Assembly: GCF_001645105.1 (NCBI RefSeq)
Contig: NZ_LKEG01000036.1
Location: 318,493 to 382,492, forward strand
Direction: 5' to 3'
Origin: Pseudomonas marginalis
GTDB lineage: Bacteria > Pseudomonadota > Gammaproteobacteria > Pseudomonadales > Pseudomonadaceae
Length of the DNA: 64,000 bases
Shown here: positions 18,925 through 28,406 of the stretch, in pieces
Layout: the number at the start of each line of letters is the position of its first letter
How positions within the stretch are numbered: position 1 is the first letter of the stretch
Position numbers and translations under genes: made by a program
The notes under the pieces: generated by a model
Databases searched by the model: none
Seen by the model: the letters and a program-made list of their open reading frames with translations, nothing else
What the model was told of the DNA's origin: nothing

Positions 18925-21900
18925 ATGAACGACAAGGTCAAAGCACTTTCCCGCAATATCGAGGCCATCTATCCCCTGGCTCCTATGCAGCAGGGGTTGC
19001 TGTTTCACAGCCTGATGCACCCGGGCAAGGGCATGTACCTGCTGCAGTACCGCCATGTGATGGTGCTGCCGCAACTCGACCTGCAGGCGTTCCGCCAGGC
19101 CTGGGCACAGGTGGTGGAGCGCCACGAGCTGCTGCGCACCTCCTTCGTCTGGAAGCAGCAGAAGCGGCCGATGCAGGTGGTGCACAAGCAGGTCGAACTG
19201 CCGATCAGCTATGAGGACTGGTCGGATATCGACGAGGCCGAGCAGCAGGGGCGTCTGGAGCATATGCTGGCCGAGGAGCGTCGCGAGGGGCTGGATTTCA
19301 CCCAGGCACCGCTGATGCGTGTGCGCCTGTTCAAGCTGGCCCCGGACACCTACCAGTTCGTGCGCAGCTATCACCACATCCTCATGGATGCCTGGTGCTT
19401 CTCCATCATCATGATGGACTTTCTCGACGGTTACCGCGCCGCGCGTGAGGGGCGGCGTCTGGAGCTGCCCAAGCCACGCCCGTACCGCGACTTCATCCGC
19501 TGGCTGGAGCAGCAAAAGCCTGAGGATCATCAGGCCTTCTGGCAGCAGCGCCTGGCCGGTTTCGACACCCCCACCGAGTTCGGTTTCGGCCATCCTGGCC
19601 GCGTGATCGATGCGCCGGAGCCGGTGGAGGATTGCGTCGAGCACCTCAGCGTCGAGCAGACGCGGGGCCTGCAGCAGGCCGCCAGTGGTCTGGGCATCAC
19701 CCTCAACACCCTGGTGCAGGGTGCCTGGGCCTTGGTGCTGGCGCGCTACAGCGGCAATCGTGACCTGCTGTTCGGCGTCACCGTGGCCGGGCGCCCGGTG
19801 CACATGCAGGGCATGGAGAGCATCGTCGGGCTGTTCATCAACAGCCTGCCGCTGCGCTGGAGCTGGCAACCGCAGCAGTCCCTCGGTGCCTGGCTCAAGG
19901 CCTTGCAGGCCGAGAACCTGAGCCTGCGCGAACATGAAAACGTGTCGCTGGCGCAGATCCAGAGCTGGAGCGAGGTACAGCGCCAGGACCTGTTCCAGAG
20001 CCTGTTCGTCTTTGAGAACGCGCCGATCTCCGCCAGCCTGCGCCAGGGCCAGTTGGACTACCTGATCAGCGACATGGCCAACCGCACCCACACCAACTAT
20101 CCGGTGACCGTGGTGATCGTGCCCGGCGAGCGCCTGCACCTGCAGTTGACCTACCAGACCGACTGGTTCCTGCGCGAGGAAGTCGAGCAGATGCTGCGCC
20201 ACTTCCGCACGCTGCTGCTGAACATGGGCGACAGCCTGGCCAGCGAGGCGGATATCCCGTTGCAACGCATCGCCATGCTTGATGCGGCGGAGATCGCCCA
20301 ACAGCACGCCTGGGCCAGCGGTGACCTGGCGGCGGACGCGGCGCAACTGCAGCCGCTGTACGTCGAGCGCCTGCAACAGCAGGTGCGTCGTACCCCCGAG
20401 CGAATCGCCGTGGTGCATGGCGAGCACAGCCTGAGCTTCGATCAGTTGAACCGGGCGGCCAACCGACTGGCCCGTCATCTGCGAGCCAATGGGGTTCAGG
20501 ACGGCGACCTGCTGGCGTTGCTCGATGAGCGTGGCCTCGACCTGGTGATAATGATCCTCGCCACACTCAAGGCTGGCGCCGGCTGGCTGCCCCTGGACCC
20601 GCGCAATCCGCCGCAACGCCTGGCCCAAGTGCTCACCCAGAGCCGTTCGCCGCTGCTGCTGCATGGCGTGGAGCAGGGTGAGCTTGCACAGCAGGCGCTC
20701 CAGCAGATGGCGCAGCCGCCGGCGGCGATCCGCTACGAGCCAGCGGCCCTGAGCGGCTACAGCGATGCCGACCTGGACATCCCCGTGCATGGCCTTTCGC
20801 TTGCCTACTGCATCTTCACCTCGGGCTCCACCGGCACGCCCAAGGGGGCGATGGTGGCCCATGCCGGCATGCTCAACAACATGATTGGCAAGTTGCCGGG
20901 CCTGGGCCTGAATGAAGATGACGTGATCGCCCAGAGCGCGCCGCAGTGCTTCGACATTTCCGTCTGGCAGACCCTCGCCGGCCTGGTGCTGGGGGCGCGC
21001 ACGGTGATTCTCGGCGACTGCGTGATTCAGAACCCCGAGGCGCTGGCCGAGGCCATCGCTCGCCATGGCGTGAGCATTCTCGAAGCAGTGCCGTCGCTGA
21101 TGCAGAGCCTGCTCGAGGCGGGCCTGGAGCGCACCGCACTGCGCTGGGTATTGGCCACTGGCGAGGCGCTGCCACCGTCGCTGGCGCGGCGCTGGTTCGA
21201 GCGCTACCCCGGCATCCCGCTGATGAACGCCTACGGGCCGGCCGAATGCTCCGACGACGTGGCCTTCCATCCGCTCACCGAGCGCCTGGCTGAGTCTCGC
21301 AGCAGTGTGCCGATTGGTCGCGCCACCCTGAACAACCGTCTGTACCTGCTCGATACTGATTTGCAACCGGTGCCGCGCGGTGCGGTGGGAGAAATCTTCG
21401 TCGCCGGCGTGGGGGTTGGCCGTGGCTATATGGCCGACCCGGCACGCACGGCGGCGGTGTTTTTGCCCGACCCCATCGCCAACGACGGCAGCCGCCTGTA
21501 TCGCACCGGCGACCTGGCGCGTTTCCTGGCCAATGGCGAGCTGGAGTACGTCGGTCGTACCGACCACCAGGTGAAGATTCGCGGCCACCGTATCGAGCTG
21601 GACGAGATCGAAGCCTGCCTGACCCGTTACCCAGGCGTGCGTGAAGCGGTGCTGCTGGCCCGTGACGACCAGCAGCGCGCCAAGGTGCTGGTCGCCTACC
21701 TGGTGGCCGAGCCGCAGCCCTCCATCGAAGCGTTGCGCGAGTTCGTTACCGCCAACCTGCCGCCCTACATGCTGCCCAGCGCTTTCATGCTGCTCGAGCG
21801 CATGCCGCTCAACGCCAACGGCAAGATCGACCGCAAAGCCCTGCCGGCGCCCGACTTCGCCGCGCAGAGCGAGGCGCGCTACGTGGCGCCAAGCAGTGAG

Positions 21901-24900
21901 CTGCAAGCGCAGTTGGCCGAAGCCTGGCAGGGCGTGCTGGGGCTCGCGCGGGTCGGCATTCAGGATCACTTCTTCGAGCTGGGCGGGCATTCGCTGCTGG
22001 CCACGCAACTGATCGGCCAGATCGGCAAGCTTAGCGGCAAGGAACTGCCCCTGCGCGTGGTCTTCGAGCGCCCGACCATCGCCGCCATGGCCGAGTGGCT
22101 GGAACAACAGCAGCCCAGCGAGAAAACCACGCCGATGCGCCTGCCGCGTCCGCAGACCCTACCGCTGTCGTTTGCCCAGCAGCGCCTGTGGTTCCTCCAG
22201 CAACTGCAGCCGCAAAGCCCGGCCTACAACCTGGCCGGCGCGGTTCGCCTGAGCGGCGACCTGCATGTCGCTGACCTGCAGGCAGCTCTGCAGGCCCTGG
22301 TCGATCAGCACGAAGTCCTGCGTACCCGTTTTGTCAGCGACGGCGGTGAGCCTTCGCAGCTCATTCTCGCCAAGGCCGAGCTGGCCTTGCCGCTGATCGA
22401 GGTGGTCAGCGAGGCGCAGTTGCACGACCTGCTACGCCAGGACGCGATGACTCCGTTTGCCCTGGACAGCGCGCCGCTGCTGCGTGCCTGCCTGTATCGC
22501 CTCGGGCCGCAGGCGCACGTACTGGCGCTCAATTGCCACCATATCGTCGCCGATGGCTGGTCGCTGCAACTGATCATCGACGGTCTTTGCAGCCATTACC
22601 GCGAGCTGCGCCAGGGGCGTAAACCGGCGTTGGCCGAGGCGCCGATGCAGTACGCCGAATATGCCCTGTGGCAACGCCAGTGGATGGACAGCGCCGCCTG
22701 CCAGGACGAGCTGGCCTACTGGCGCGAGCAGTTGTCTGGCGAATTGCCGGTGCTCGAACTGGCCGCGGACTTCCCCCGGCCGGCCCATGCCAGCCAAGCC
22801 GGCGGGCGCGTCGAGCAACGCCTCCCGGATGCGCTGGCGGCGCGCCTGCGGGCATTCAGCGCGAGCCACGGCTGGAGCAACTTCATCCCCATGCTCTGCG
22901 CCTTCCAGCTGCTGCTGCGCAGCCGCAGTGGCGAGCACGACATCCTCGTCGGGGTGCCGGCCGCCAACCGCCATCACGCGGCGTTGCAGCCGCTGGTGGG
23001 CTGCTTCGTCAATACGCTGGTCTATCGCCAGAAGCTTTCCGGCACGGCCAGCCTGCTGAAACTGATGCGCGAGTTGCAGGCGCTGTCCGTGGCGGTGCAG
23101 TCGCATCAGGACCTGCCCTTCGACTACCTGATCGAACAGCTCGGCGTGGCCCGCCAGGTCAGCTACAACCCGTTGTTCCAAGCGATGTTCAACTACTTCC
23201 CGGGCCATGCCCTGGAGCGTTTCGACCTGACCGAGCTGATCGCCGAGCCGCTCGACAATCGCCCGGACAGCGCCCTGTGCGACCTGCATCTGGACGTGCG
23301 CGACAGCGAACACGGCATTGCCCTGAGCCTGCAGTACAGCAGCGAGCTGTTCCGTGAGCAGACCGCGCAGGCGATGCTCGAGCAGTATCTGGCGCTGCTC
23401 GATGCCGTGCTCGAACAACCGCAGCAGGTACTGGGCGAACTCGCCTGGCCGCCCGAGCAGCGCGCGCTGGCGCGCTTGCACGGTGAGCCTGTGGAGGGCC
23501 GGGAAGACATCCTGCAGGCCTTTGCACGGCAGGTCGCCGGGCAGCCTGAAGCCATCGCCGTACAGGCCGGCGAACGGCACCTGAGCTATGCCGAACTGAA
23601 CCAGGCGGCCGAACAGCTGGCCGCTGCCTTGCAGGCCCGTGGCGTCGGCGCCGAAGATCGTGTGGCCCTGCGCCTGCCGCGCGATGCGCGGCTGCCCATG
23701 GCCATGTTAGCCATTCTCAAGGCTGGCGCCGCCTACGTGCCGCTGGCCGAGGACACCCCTGCCGAGCGCGGCCGTTACATCCTTGCCCATGCGCAGCCGC
23801 GGTTGTGCCTGACCAATGCCGAGGCCCTGGCGGAACTGGCAGAGTGGGGCAGTGCCGTCGAACTGCTGGATATCGATGCGCTGACCACCACCGAGTCCTA
23901 CCGCGCGCCGAGCGTGCATATTGCCCAGCTCGCCTACGTGCTCTATACCTCGGGTTCCACCGGCCAGCCCAAGGGCGTGGCCATCGCCCGTGGCAACCTG
24001 ATGAACCTCATGCTCGGCGTACAGCAGGTGCTGCCATTGACGGCGCAGGACAGGGTGCTGGCGCTGACCACAGCGACCTTCGATATCGCCATCGTCGAGC
24101 TGCTGCTACCGCTGAGTCGCGGGGCCAGCATCCTGCTCGCCGACCGTGAGCAGGCACGCGACCCGCAAGCCCTCGACCGCCTGATCGAGGCCGGCCAGCC
24201 GACGGTGATGCAGGCCACCCCAGCCACCTGGCGCATGTTGGTGGCGCACACCGGGCGCAGTTGGCAGGGCGTGCGCGCCATTTCCGGTGGCGAGGCCCTG
24301 CCGTGCGCGCTGGCCGAGGCCATGGAGCAGCGTGGTGCCCAGGTGATCAACGGTTATGGGCCGACCGAGGCCACCGTCTACAGCACCTTCGAGCCGCGTC
24401 AGGGCGAGAAGGGCGGGGTGGAGGTGCCGATCGGCCGGCCGGTGGTCAACACCGCCGCCTATGTGTTGGACGCCGACTTGCAACCCGTGGCTCCGGGCGT
24501 TTCCGGCGAGCTGTACCTGGCGGGTGCCAACCTGGGGCGTGGCTATTTCGCCGCACCTGCCCTGAGTGCGGTGAGCTTCCTGCCCGATCCTTTCGTGCCG
24601 GGGGCGCGCATGTACCGCACCGGCGACCGCGTGCGGCGCAACGCCAAAGGCAGCCTGGACTACCAGGGGCGCCTGGATTTCCAGGTCAAGCTGCGTGGCT
24701 TCCGTATCGAGCTGGGCGAGATCGAGGCCCTGCTGGCGCGGCTCACCGGGGTGCGGGAAGCGGCTGTGGTGCTGCTCGGCAGCGGCGACAGCGCGCGCCT
24801 GGTGGCTTACTACTCGGTGACGCAGGCGGCGGGTGCTGACGTGGGCGACGCCGCGCTACGCGTGCAACTGGCGCAGCACCTGCCGGATTACATGCTACCG

Positions 24901-27900
24901 AGCCAGTTCGTGCGTCTCGACAGCTTGCCGTTGAGCCCCAGTGGCAAAGTCGAACGCAAGGCGCTGCCGGCTCCACTCCAACATGAAGGTCAGCGCGACG
25001 GCGAGCTGAGCAAACCCTGGGAGGCGCAACTGGCCGGACTCTGGTGCGAGCTGCTCGGTTGCAACGCGGTTGGCGCAGGCGACAATTTCTTCGCCCTCGG
25101 CGGCCATTCGCTGCTGGCGGCACGGCTGGTGGCGCGCATCGCCGAGCGCTACGAGCGGCAACTGCCGCTGCGCAGCGTGTTCGAGTGCCCGACCCTGGGT
25201 GAACTGGCGGCCATCCTGGCCACGGCCGAGGGCGCAGGCGAGAGCATCCTGCGGGCATTCGGCGAGGCGCCGGCGCCGCTGCACTTCACCCAGCAGCGGC
25301 TGTGGTTCCTCGACCGCTTGCAGGGCGATACCCAGGCCTACCACCTGTCACTGGCCATGCACCTGCACGGTACGCTGCAAGCCGAAGTCCTGGAGCGCGC
25401 GCTGGCACAACTGGTGGAGCGCCAGCACAGCCTGCGCAGCGTGTTCAGCGAGACGCAAGCAGGCGCGCGGCAGCAGGTCGTGCAGTTGCACGGCACGCTG
25501 CTCAGCGTCGAGCCCTTGCAGCAGGATGTGCATTCGCCCGCCTTCGCCCGCACCTTGAGCGAGGAAGCGCAGCGCGCCTTCGACCTGAGCGCAACGCCGC
25601 TGTGGCGGGTGCGGCTGTATCAGGGCGAAGGTCAGAGCGTGCTGCAGGCCACCTTGCACCACATCATCGCCGACGCCCGCTCGCTGGAGATCTTCTTCGA
25701 TGAGCTGCAACGTCTTTACCAGGCCGAGCTGGGCGCAACCCAGGCGGCGTTGGCGCCGCTGCAGCTGCAGTTCAGCGATGTCGCCGCCAGTTGGCAGACC
25801 CCTGCCGGGCAGGCACGCATTGAAGCGCAGCTGGACTACTGGCGGCAGGCCCTGGCCGGCGAACCGCCGGTGCTGGACCTGCCCACCGACCTGCCACGTC
25901 CTGCCGAGCAGGGCTACCACGGCCGGCGCCTGCGTTTCGAGTTGCCCGTCGAGTTGGTCGAGCGCCTGCGTGGCACCGCGCAGCGCCATGGCCTGACCGC
26001 CTTCGCGCCTCTGCTGGCAGCATGGAAAGTGCTGCTGGCCAGGCATTCGGGGCAGCGTGAGCTGTGGATCGGCCTGCCGGTGGCGCAGCGTCAGCAGGCG
26101 CACACCGACAACCTCATCGGCTATTTCGCCAGCACGCAGGTGCTGCGTAGCCAGATCGATCCACTGCAATCGGTGGCGTCGTTCTGGCAGGCGTTGCAAG
26201 CCACCCACCTGACCGCGCAGCAGCACGGCGACGTGCCCTTCGAACGGCTGGTGGAGGCTTTGCAGGTACGCCGCGATCTCAGCCATACGCCGCTGTTCCA
26301 GGCGCTGTTCAACCTGATCCAGCGCGATGACGTGGCGGCGGTCGGCCAGGGTTTTGCCGGCCTGCCGGCGCAGCGCCTGGATGTCGAGAGCGACAGCGCC
26401 CTGGTGGACATCGGCCTGCATATCGAGCAGCACGGCAGCGCCTGGCACTGCGTGCTGGAGTACAACACCGAGCTGTTCGTCGCCAGCACCATGCAACGCT
26501 ACGCCGACGAGTACTGTCACCTGCTCGACGGCATGCTGGCGCGGCCCGAGGCGCCGCTGTGGGATATCGACCTGGCGAATGCCGATCATGCCCTGACACG
26601 CCGTACGTGGAACCTGCCAGCGCATGCGCTGAGCGAGACGCAGGATCTGATCGCGCGCTTCGAGCGCCAGGCCCTGCACACCCCGGATGCGCTGGCCGTG
26701 GATTGCCAGGAGCAACGCTACAGCTATGCCCAGCTCAATGCCCTGAGCAACCGCCTGGCCCACTGGCTGCGCGCCCAGGGTGTCGGCTGCGACGATCTGG
26801 TCGCGCTGTGCCTGACCCGTGGCCCCTGGCTGCTGCCCAGCATCCTGGCGATCCACAAGGCGGGCGCGGCCTACTTGCCGCTGGATCCGCAGCAACCGGG
26901 CGAACGGCTGCGCTTCATCATCGAGCATGCGCGGCCGCAGCTGGTGCTCAGTGAGCAGGCCTGCGCCGACGTACTCGGCAGTGTCGACAGCCTGGCCGTC
27001 GACCACCTGCCGCTGGACGAACAGCCAGCGCACGACCTGGCATTACCGGTGGCGCCGCTGCAGCGGGCCTACGTGATCTACACCTCGGGCTCCACCGGCA
27101 CACCGAAGGGCGTACAGGTCACCCGTGGCAACCTGAGCAACCTGCTTGCCGGCCTCGACCGCCAGTTGCCGCTGACGGCCGAGGACGTCTGGCTGGCCAG
27201 CACCACCTACGCCTTCGATATGTGCAAGCCGGAGCTGTTCCTGCCGCTGCTCAAGGGTGCGAGCATCCTCCTGGCGCGCCGCGAGCAGGTGGTCGATGGT
27301 CATCGCCTGTTCGATCTGCTGCGCCGTGCCACGGTGTTCCAAGCCACCCCAGCCGGCTGGCAGATCCTGCTGGAAACCGGACGTGACGACTGGCCGGTTC
27401 TGCGCGGCCTGATCGGCGGCGAAGCAGTGCCGGCCGAACTGGTGAGTGCGCTGCAGGCCAAGGGGGTGAGGCTGATCAACGCCTATGGCCCGACGGAAAC
27501 CACCGTCTGGTCGACCACCCAGGCGCTGCGGGAAGTACCGCCCGGTGTCGCCGATATTGGCATGCCGCTGCTCAACACCCGTTGCTACGTACTCGACGAA
27601 TGCCTGCGGCCAGTGCCGCTGGGCAGCACCGGCGAGCTGTATATCGCGGGCAGCGGGGTGACCCGTGGTTACCAGCGGGCGCCGGCGATCACCGCAGCGG
27701 CGTACCTGCCCGATCCGTTCGCCAGCGAGCCTGGCAGCCGCATGTACCGCACCGGCGATTTGGTGCGCCGACGCACCGATGGGCGCCTGGCCTATGTCGG
27801 ACGCGCCGATTTCCAGGTCAAGGTGCGTGGTTTCCGCATCGAGCCGGGGGAGATCGAATCGCTGCTGCGCCGTTATCCCGGCGTGGACGAGGCGGTGGTC

Positions 27901-28404
27901 ATGCTCGATGCGCGCAGCCACAACCTGTTCGCCTGGCTGCAGGCCGCGAGCCCGGTCGACGAGGTGGCGCTGCGCCGTCATCTGGAAAGCCTGCTGCCCG
28001 CGTACATGGTGCCGGCCGGCTTCATCCAGGTGCAGCGTTTCGCCCTTAATGCCAACGGCAAGATCGACCGCAAGGCCCTGCCGGCGCCGCAAGCGCAGGC
28101 AGAGCAAGGCGTGGCCCCGCGTACGGCGCTGGAGCACGAACTGGCCGAACTGTGGCAGGAGCTACTCGACCTGCCGCAGGTCGGCGTGCTCACCAGCTTT
28201 TTCGAGCTCGGTGGCCATTCGCTGCTGGCGATGCGCCTGATGACCCGGGTGGAGAGCCGCTTCGGCGTCAAGGTCGAACTGCGCAGCCTGTTCCACAACC
28301 CGACCATTGCCGGCCTGGCCGAACAGATCGAAAACCCGCAGCGGCCTTCGACCGACCAGGCACTGGATGAGATGCAGCGTTTGCTGGCAGAGATGGAAGA
28401 CTGA
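18925..28404 (+). CDS. nonribosomal peptide synthetase 2: C-A(Dab)-T-C-A-T-C-A-T
   Basis: This 3159-residue, three-module NRPS starts with a C domain of the D-accepting type (IYPLAPMQQGLLFHSL opening, HHILMDA at 150), which fits the E domain ending NRPS1. A1 (TSGSTG near 632) reads D-I-W-E-L-T-A-D-D-K, a 2,4-diaminobutyrate code known from pyoverdine NRPSs, and a Dab-forming aminotransferase is encoded at 44284. C2 (HHIVADG, 1205) and C3 (HHIIADA, 2245) are LCL-type. A2 reads D-I-V-Q-I-G-G-V-Y-K and A3 D-M-P-Q-L-G-A-V-W-K; I cannot assign these. Carrier serines are near 1023, 2062 and 3099 (all GGHS). ATG 18925 has AAGGAG nine bases upstream; ATG 18871, overlapping the NRPS1 stop, is the alternative. 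Confidence 0.93.
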   Translation: MNDKVKALSRNIEAIYPLAPMQQGLLFHSLMHPGKGMYLLQYRHVMVLPQLDLQAFRQAWAQVVERHELLRTSFVWKQQKRPMQVVHKQVELPISYEDWSDIDEAEQQGRLEHMLAEERREGLDFTQAPLMRVRLFKLAPDTYQFVRSYHHILMDAWCFSIIMMDFLDGYRAAREGRRLELPKPRPYRDFIRWLEQQKPEDHQAFWQQRLAGFDTPTEFGFGHPGRVIDAPEPVEDCVEHLSVEQTRGLQQAASGLGITLNTLVQGAWALVLARYSGNRDLLFGVTVAGRPVHMQGMESIVGLFINSLPLRWSWQPQQSLGAWLKALQAENLSLREHENVSLAQIQSWSEVQRQDLFQSLFVFENAPISASLRQGQLDYLISDMANRTHTNYPVTVVIVPGERLHLQLTYQTDWFLREEVEQMLRHFRTLLLNMGDSLASEADIPLQRIAMLDAAEIAQQHAWASGDLAADAAQLQPLYVERLQQQVRRTPERIAVVHGEHSLSFDQLNRAANRLARHLRANGVQDGDLLALLDERGLDLVIMILATLKAGAGWLPLDPRNPPQRLAQVLTQSRSPLLLHGVEQGELAQQALQQMAQPPAAIRYEPAALSGYSDADLDIPVHGLSLAYCIFTSGSTGTPKGAMVAHAGMLNNMIGKLPGLGLNEDDVIAQSAPQCFDISVWQTLAGLVLGARTVILGDCVIQNPEALAEAIARHGVSILEAVPSLMQSLLEAGLERTALRWVLATGEALPPSLARRWFERYPGIPLMNAYGPAECSDDVAFHPLTERLAESRSSVPIGRATLNNRLYLLDTDLQPVPRGAVGEIFVAGVGVGRGYMADPARTAAVFLPDPIANDGSRLYRTGDLARFLANGELEYVGRTDHQVKIRGHRIELDEIEACLTRYPGVREAVLLARDDQQRAKVLVAYLVAEPQPSIEALREFVTANLPPYMLPSAFMLLERMPLNANGKIDRKALPAPDFAAQSEARYVAPSSELQAQLAEAWQGVLGLARVGIQDHFFELGGHSLLATQLIGQIGKLSGKELPLRVVFERPTIAAMAEWLEQQQPSEKTTPMRLPRPQTLPLSFAQQRLWFLQQLQPQSPAYNLAGAVRLSGDLHVADLQAALQALVDQHEVLRTRFVSDGGEPSQLILAKAELALPLIEVVSEAQLHDLLRQDAMTPFALDSAPLLRACLYRLGPQAHVLALNCHHIVADGWSLQLIIDGLCSHYRELRQGRKPALAEAPMQYAEYALWQRQWMDSAACQDELAYWREQLSGELPVLELAADFPRPAHASQAGGRVEQRLPDALAARLRAFSASHGWSNFIPMLCAFQLLLRSRSGEHDILVGVPAANRHHAALQPLVGCFVNTLVYRQKLSGTASLLKLMRELQALSVAVQSHQDLPFDYLIEQLGVARQVSYNPLFQAMFNYFPGHALERFDLTELIAEPLDNRPDSALCDLHLDVRDSEHGIALSLQYSSELFREQTAQAMLEQYLALLDAVLEQPQQVLGELAWPPEQRALARLHGEPVEGREDILQAFARQVAGQPEAIAVQAGERHLSYAELNQAAEQLAAALQARGVGAEDRVALRLPRDARLPMAMLAILKAGAAYVPLAEDTPAERGRYILAHAQPRLCLTNAEALAELAEWGSAVELLDIDALTTTESYRAPSVHIAQLAYVLYTSGSTGQPKGVAIARGNLMNLMLGVQQVLPLTAQDRVLALTTATFDIAIVELLLPLSRGASILLADREQARDPQALDRLIEAGQPTVMQATPATWRMLVAHTGRSWQGVRAISGGEALPCALAEAMEQRGAQVINGYGPTEATVYSTFEPRQGEKGGVEVPIGRPVVNTAAYVLDADLQPVAPGVSGELYLAGANLGRGYFAAPALSAVSFLPDPFVPGARMYRTGDRVRRNAKGSLDYQGRLDFQVKLRGFRIELGEIEALLARLTGVREAAVVLLGSGDSARLVAYYSVTQAAGADVGDAALRVQLAQHLPDYMLPSQFVRLDSLPLSPSGKVERKALPAPLQHEGQRDGELSKPWEAQLAGLWCELLGCNAVGAGDNFFALGGHSLLAARLVARIAERYERQLPLRSVFECPTLGELAAILATAEGAGESILRAFGEAPAPLHFTQQRLWFLDRLQGDTQAYHLSLAMHLHGTLQAEVLERALAQLVERQHSLRSVFSETQAGARQQVVQLHGTLLSVEPLQQDVHSPAFARTLSEEAQRAFDLSATPLWRVRLYQGEGQSVLQATLHHIIADARSLEIFFDELQRLYQAELGATQAALAPLQLQFSDVAASWQTPAGQARIEAQLDYWRQALAGEPPVLDLPTDLPRPAEQGYHGRRLRFELPVELVERLRGTAQRHGLTAFAPLLAAWKVLLARHSGQRELWIGLPVAQRQQAHTDNLIGYFASTQVLRSQIDPLQSVASFWQALQATHLTAQQHGDVPFERLVEALQVRRDLSHTPLFQALFNLIQRDDVAAVGQGFAGLPAQRLDVESDSALVDIGLHIEQHGSAWHCVLEYNTELFVASTMQRYADEYCHLLDGMLARPEAPLWDIDLANADHALTRRTWNLPAHALSETQDLIARFERQALHTPDALAVDCQEQRYSYAQLNALSNRLAHWLRAQGVGCDDLVALCLTRGPWLLPSILAIHKAGAAYLPLDPQQPGERLRFIIEHARPQLVLSEQACADVLGSVDSLAVDHLPLDEQPAHDLALPVAPLQRAYVIYTSGSTGTPKGVQVTRGNLSNLLAGLDRQLPLTAEDVWLASTTYAFDMCKPELFLPLLKGASILLARREQVVDGHRLFDLLRRATVFQATPAGWQILLETGRDDWPVLRGLIGGEAVPAELVSALQAKGVRLINAYGPTETTVWSTTQALREVPPGVADIGMPLLNTRCYVLDECLRPVPLGSTGELYIAGSGVTRGYQRAPAITAAAYLPDPFASEPGSRMYRTGDLVRRRTDGRLAYVGRADFQVKVRGFRIEPGEIESLLRRYPGVDEAVVMLDARSHNLFAWLQAASPVDEVALRRHLESLLPAYMVPAGFIQVQRFALNANGKIDRKALPAPQAQAEQGVAPRTALEHELAELWQELLDLPQVGVLTSFFELGGHSLLAMRLMTRVESRFGVKVELRSLFHNPTIAGLAEQIENPQRPSTDQALDEMQRLLAEMED

Positions 28405-28406
28405 AG

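Noticed and set aside
18691..22107. Minus-strand open frame of more than 1100 codons opposite the NRPS genes
   Set aside because: It is the GC-rich antisense shadow of NRPS1 and NRPS2, whose domains are all intact on the plus strand.
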